Of a stretch of 10,027 bases of DNA, positions 7,078 to 10,027 are shown in pieces. Each line of letters begins with the position of its first letter. Position 1 is the first letter of the stretch. The translations under genes were made by a program, and so were the position numbers. The notes under the pieces were generated by a model. It was not told where the DNA came from. It saw only the letters and a program-made list of their open reading frames with translations, and searched no databases. Source of the DNA: Funneliformis mosseae (taxonomy: Eukaryota > Glomeromycota > Glomeromycetes > Glomerales > Glomeraceae); assembly GCA_910592005.1 (NCBI GenBank), contig CAJVPP010004147.1, positions 1 to 10,027 on the forward strand, written 5' to 3'.

Positions 7078-7480
7078 CTAATAATAATTATAAAGGTAAT
7101 AGTATAATGAAGAAACTAAAAATATTTTCATCAAACAAGAAAAAAGAAGAAAAGGAATGAAGCTTCGTATGACTAAAATTAGTTAATTTAACGATTTTGA
7201 TAATATTCTAATCTTTTTTTTCATGAATTTATATTAGAGCCAGTTTTGGATGTTAAAAAAGCTTCCTTATTAGAAGGTAATATATACCGTTAATTATACT
7301 CATTTTTGTTTGAAATTCAAAAATAGAAACAGTTTTAATTGATAAAGGTAATACAACTAATATTAATTCCAAAATTTTCTCAAAAAATAAATATTATAAT
7401 AGAATCAGATTCATATACTCCTACATTAGAAGAATTAAGAGGAAATAAATTTATTATCTATTATTTATTTAATTATTTAA
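7074..7480 (+). pseudogene. Decayed coding-like sequence, identity unknown
   Basis: An ATG at 7074 opens 28 codons ending at TGA 7158-7160. They are Lys-rich, with IMKKLKIFSSNKKKEEKE at the end. In another frame the sequence FILEPVLDVKKASLLEGNIYR (7228-7290) looks protein-like, followed by TAA and LYSFLFEIQK. A third piece, ESDSYTPTLEELRGNKF, lies at about 7405-7455. Several stops (TAA, TAG, TGA) lie between the pieces, many where Gln could have stood. I cannot name a family. It has the same strand and the same style of decay as the kinase remnant downstream and may or may not belong to the same ancient gene. It is less certain than the other pseudogenes because local A+T content makes chance frames common. 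Confidence 0.32.
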
Positions 7481-7612
7481 TAATCAATATTTTTTTTTAA
7501 AAAAAATTTAATAATAATACTTAAATTGTAAACCATTTAACTTTATTATATTTTAATTTAAATTTAATTAATTTATATTTAAAAAATATTTATATTCAAT
7601 AATATTATAGGA

Positions 7613-8690
7613 AGTAAGTTATTTATTTTTTATGTTATAATTTAAACTTAATTTATTATATAAAAATTTTTAATGTTAATTAATGATCTTTTAGTTGATA
7701 AATTATTTATATTTATAATTGTTAATTAATATTTATAATAATTTATAAATAAAATTTTATTAAATATAAAATATTAATAATTTAGATGATAAATTATTAT
7801 TAATTATTTTTTTATGTTTATTATAATTTATATAAAAAATATTAATATTCTTTATAATATTATAAAAAGTAAGATATTAATTAATAATTATACTTATTAT
7901 TTTAATTTAAAATTAATTTAATTTTTTATTTAAAAAAATATTTGAATGTTTAGATAGTAAATTATTTTTATTGATTACCAGTATTTAATTATACTTATTA
8001 CTATAATTTAAAGTTAACTAAATTTTTTATTTAAAAAAATAAATTAACAATCTAATAGATAGTAAGCTATTTTTATTGATTATCAATATTTAATTACATT
8101 TGTTACTGTAATTTAAAGTCAATTAAATATTTTATTTAAAAAATGAAATTAATAATCAAATAAATAGTAAGTTATTTTATTGATTATTAATATTTAATTA
8201 TACTTGTTACTATAATTTAAAGTCAACTAAGTTTTTATTTAAAAAATAAATTTTATAGATTATAAATTATTTTTATTGATTATTAGTATTTTATTATACT
8301 TGTTACTGTAATTTAAAATCAACTAAGTTTTTATTTAAAAAAATAAATTAATAATCTAATAAATAGTAAGTTAAATTTTTTGATTATTAGTATTTAATTA
8401 TACTTGTTATTATAATTTGAAGTCAACTATGTTTTTATTTAAAAAAATGAATATTATTAGAGAGTAAATTATTTTTATTAATTATCAGTATTTAATTATA
8501 CTTGTTACTATAATTTAAAATCAACTAAAATTTTTTATTTAAAAAAATAAATTAATAATCTAATAGATGGTAAGTTATATTTATTAATTATCAGTATTTA
8601 ATTACACTTATTGCTATAATTTAAAATTAACAAAATTTTTTATTAAAAATTAAATTAATAATATAATAGATGGTAAGTTATATTTAATTT
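7613..8690 (+). repeat. Tandem array of about 12 intron-like units (period about 80-106 bp)
   Basis: The repeated landmark AGTAA-G/A-TT starts at about 7613, 7697, 7788, 7868, 7956, 8061, 8166, 8261, 8365, 8463, 8569 and 8672. From 7956 on the spacing is 95-106 bp and copies are clearly similar; the first four are shorter (80-91 bp) and more diverged. A typical unit holds, in order: GTAAGTTATTTTTATTGATT, TTAATTATACTTGTTACT, AATTTAAAGTCAACTAA, TTTTTATTTAAAAAAATAAA and TAATCTAATAG. This is the anatomy of a fungal intron: a GTAAG donor, a CTAA branch-like site and a TAG acceptor. At six junctions TAG is followed by exactly three bases and then GTAA. The array lies directly upstream of the kinase remnant. 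It could be a tandemly duplicated intron, or an A+T-rich satellite that mimics one. Confidence 0.85.
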
Positions 8691-8903
8691 TCACTAATAA
8701 ATATATATAATTTAAGCATAATTAAATTAATATTATTATTATATATTTAATAAATTTATCTATTAAGTAAGTATTATATTTTATATTTTAAAATAATAAT
8801 TAAATAATAATTATAATATTAATACTATTAAAATTATTATTTAAAAATATGAAATTTATTCAAATTGTAATAAAATAAATACTAGATATAAATAGTGTAA
8901 AAA

Positions 8904-9878
8904 TGTTATTCTAATTTATTTCAACAAAGTTTTTTTAAATGGACTAATAAAAATAAAGTTATTGATAAATTTATTCAAAATATTCAAATAAATGCTCAAA
9001 ATAAAAGACAATTATTAGAATAGATTTTTTATAATAAATTTAAATATGTTGAGTATCTTAGTAGAGAAGGATTTAGTGATATATATAAAGCAATTTGAAC
9101 TGATAGATTTATTTTATCTTATTTATATGATGTTAATAATTGGATTAGAATTGGTAAAATTGAAATTATTCTTAAAAGTTTTGATAATTCATTAAATTTA
9201 AATGATGAATTTTTAAATGAGGTATAAATTAATAATTATATTTAATTTTATATGATAAATTTTTAAATTAATTTATTTTTAATTTAGTGGAAATATCATT
9301 ATAATTATTATAGTCAATAAGAAATTTATTCAAATGAAAATCTTATTTAATTATATAGATTTATTCAAGATCTTAATACTTTAAATTATATGATAATAAT
9401 GAAATATACAAGAAATAATGATTTAAGAAAAAATTTATCAAATATAGTTAAAAACAAATGGATTAGTAGATTATTAAAATTAAATAATATTATTAGTGAA
9501 CTTGAAAAAATACATTAAAAAATCTTATTTATTGTAATTTTCATCATGGTAATATTTTAAAATTAGAGAAAATATTTTATTTATTAATGATTTAGGATTA
9601 TGTAAACCTGTAAATTATTTTCAAACATCTAAATAAAATAAAATTTATAGTGTTTTAACATTTGTAACTCCTGAAGTTTTAAGAAGTTAACCTTATACCA
9701 AAGCTAGTGATATTTATAGTTTTTCTATGATTATGTGGGAATTAGTATCTGAAGTTACTCCATTTAATAATAAAGCTTATAATTTTCAACTTAGTTTAAA
9801 TATTTGTAAGGTAAACATTCTGAAATTATTAAAAATGTTTTTAAATGTTATATAAATTTAATGAAAAAATGTTGGAAT
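8904..9878 (+). pseudogene. Glomeromycotina-type tyrosine-kinase-like (TKL) protein kinase, decayed and truncated
   Basis: Protein kinases of this expanded family transfer phosphate from ATP to proteins. The order of motifs is kept. The N-terminal lead FQQSFFKWTNKNKVIDKFIQ (8919-8978) is followed by the Gly loop region YLSREGFSDIYKAI (about 9054-9095) and beta-3 ILKSF (9168-9182, Lys kept). The catalytic loop YCNFHHGN stands in place of the usual HCDFHxGN. DLGLCKP, TPEVLRS, PYTKASDIYSFSMIMWE and YINLMKKCWN follow. The phosphotransfer Asp has become Asn, so this copy could not be an active kinase. In-frame stops are at 9021 (TAG), 9096 (TGA), 9318, 9348, 9516, 9634 and 9688 (all TAA). One-base losses shift the frame near 9517-9523, 9566-9569 and 9809-9811. 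Similarity ends after CWN at 9878, before the lobe is complete. The true 5' start was not found; a TAG acceptor-like site is at 8893-8895. Confidence 0.9.
9222..9287 (+). other. Intron (66 bp) inside the kinase pseudogene
   Basis: The protein match LNDEFLNE ends at 9221 and resumes with WKYHYN at 9288. Between them is a GTATAA donor and a TTTAG acceptor, phase 0, and reading through would hit a stop at once. The splice signals still look intact although the exons are not. This argues that the copy arose by DNA duplication and not by retroposition. Confidence 0.8.
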
Positions 9879-9890
9879 TAGAGTTCCGGA

Positions 9891-10027
9891 CGAGTCGAGT
9901 TAACTCACGAGTCAGATAAGCTGAGTTAAGTTCAAATCAAGTCGAGTTGGTGTTTTTTTGACTCGATGATTTGCGAGTCAAGCCAAATTCGAGTCGAGTT
10001 AAATATTTAACTCGACTCGATTTAAAC
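9891..10027. repeat. CGAGT/ACTCG palindromic repeat element, running off the window
   Basis: The segment is packed with CGAGT in both orientations: CGAGTCGAGTTAA at 9891-9903 and its inverse TTAACTCGACTCG at 10007-10019. A hairpin TTGACTCG/CGAGTCAA (9958-9965 with 9974-9981) lies between. At the right edge is a perfect 32-bp palindrome (9989-10020, arm TCGAGTCGAGTTAAAT). Such ACTCGACTCG-type repeats are, from memory, abundant in Rhizophagus genomes. It begins about 12 bp after the kinase similarity stops, so it may mark the breakpoint that truncated the gene. It could be a foldback or MITE-like element; its right boundary is not visible. Confidence 0.75.

Noticed and set aside
8904..9878. A genetic code in which TAA/TAG mean Gln, to explain stops in the kinase
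   Set aside because: The TAG at 9021 and TGA at 9096 fall at Trp positions, frameshifts are present and the catalytic Asp is lost, so decay explains more.

Overview
The window looks like very A+T-rich, gene-poor accessory DNA from an arbuscular mycorrhizal fungus (Glomeromycotina, Rhizophagus-like). Three things suggest this. There is a decayed copy of the hugely expanded Glomeromycotina kinase family (motifs FQQ-F-W-T-N, DLGLCKP, TPEVLRS, PYTKASDIYSFSMIMWE). There is a broken ML-domain (PG/PI transfer protein-like) gene, and a cluster of CGAGT/ACTCG palindromes. The assignment rests on remembered family resemblance; no search was run. I found no intact protein-coding gene. Every recognisable coding stretch is broken by frameshifts, stops or truncation.

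Layout. 1-859: A+T-rich, no gene recognised. 860-1205 (minus strand): ML-domain lipid-binding pseudogene with two frame changes and no first exon found. 1256-2012: simple A-rich sequence with TCGATT motifs. 2013-2215: a 187-bp non-autonomous DNA transposon (hAT-like MITE) flanked by a perfect 8-bp target duplication. 2280-2681: a decayed gene for a small, charged protein that probably ended in a C-terminal membrane anchor. 2682-6220: mostly non-coding, holding a pair of competing hairpins (3803-3853), two related GGGAGGT foldback units (4670-4702 and 4815-4894), a diverged dispersed repeat and several palindromes. 6221-6298: remnant of a BED-type zinc-finger N-terminus, followed by a GC-rich hairpin island (6333-6453).

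7074-7480: decayed coding-like DNA of unknown identity. 7613 to about 8690: a tandem array of about 12 units, roughly 105 bp each in the better-preserved part. Each unit looks like a spliceosomal intron, and at six junctions the sequence is TAG, exactly three bases, then GTAA. 8904-9878: the kinase pseudogene, with one intact-looking intron, seven in-frame stops and three single-base frame changes. 9879-10027: the kinase stops and a CGAGT palindromic repeat begins, including a perfect 32-bp palindrome; this runs to the window edge.

The genes do not form a working pathway. The window reads as a graveyard shaped by transposon insertion, tandem duplication and mutation toward A+T. In the kinase, all seven stops sit where the family has Gln or Trp, so each fits one C:G to T:A transition. 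The most interesting items are the intron-like array, the transition-biased kinase decay, the MITE with its exact duplication, and the unrecognised tail-anchored protein family.
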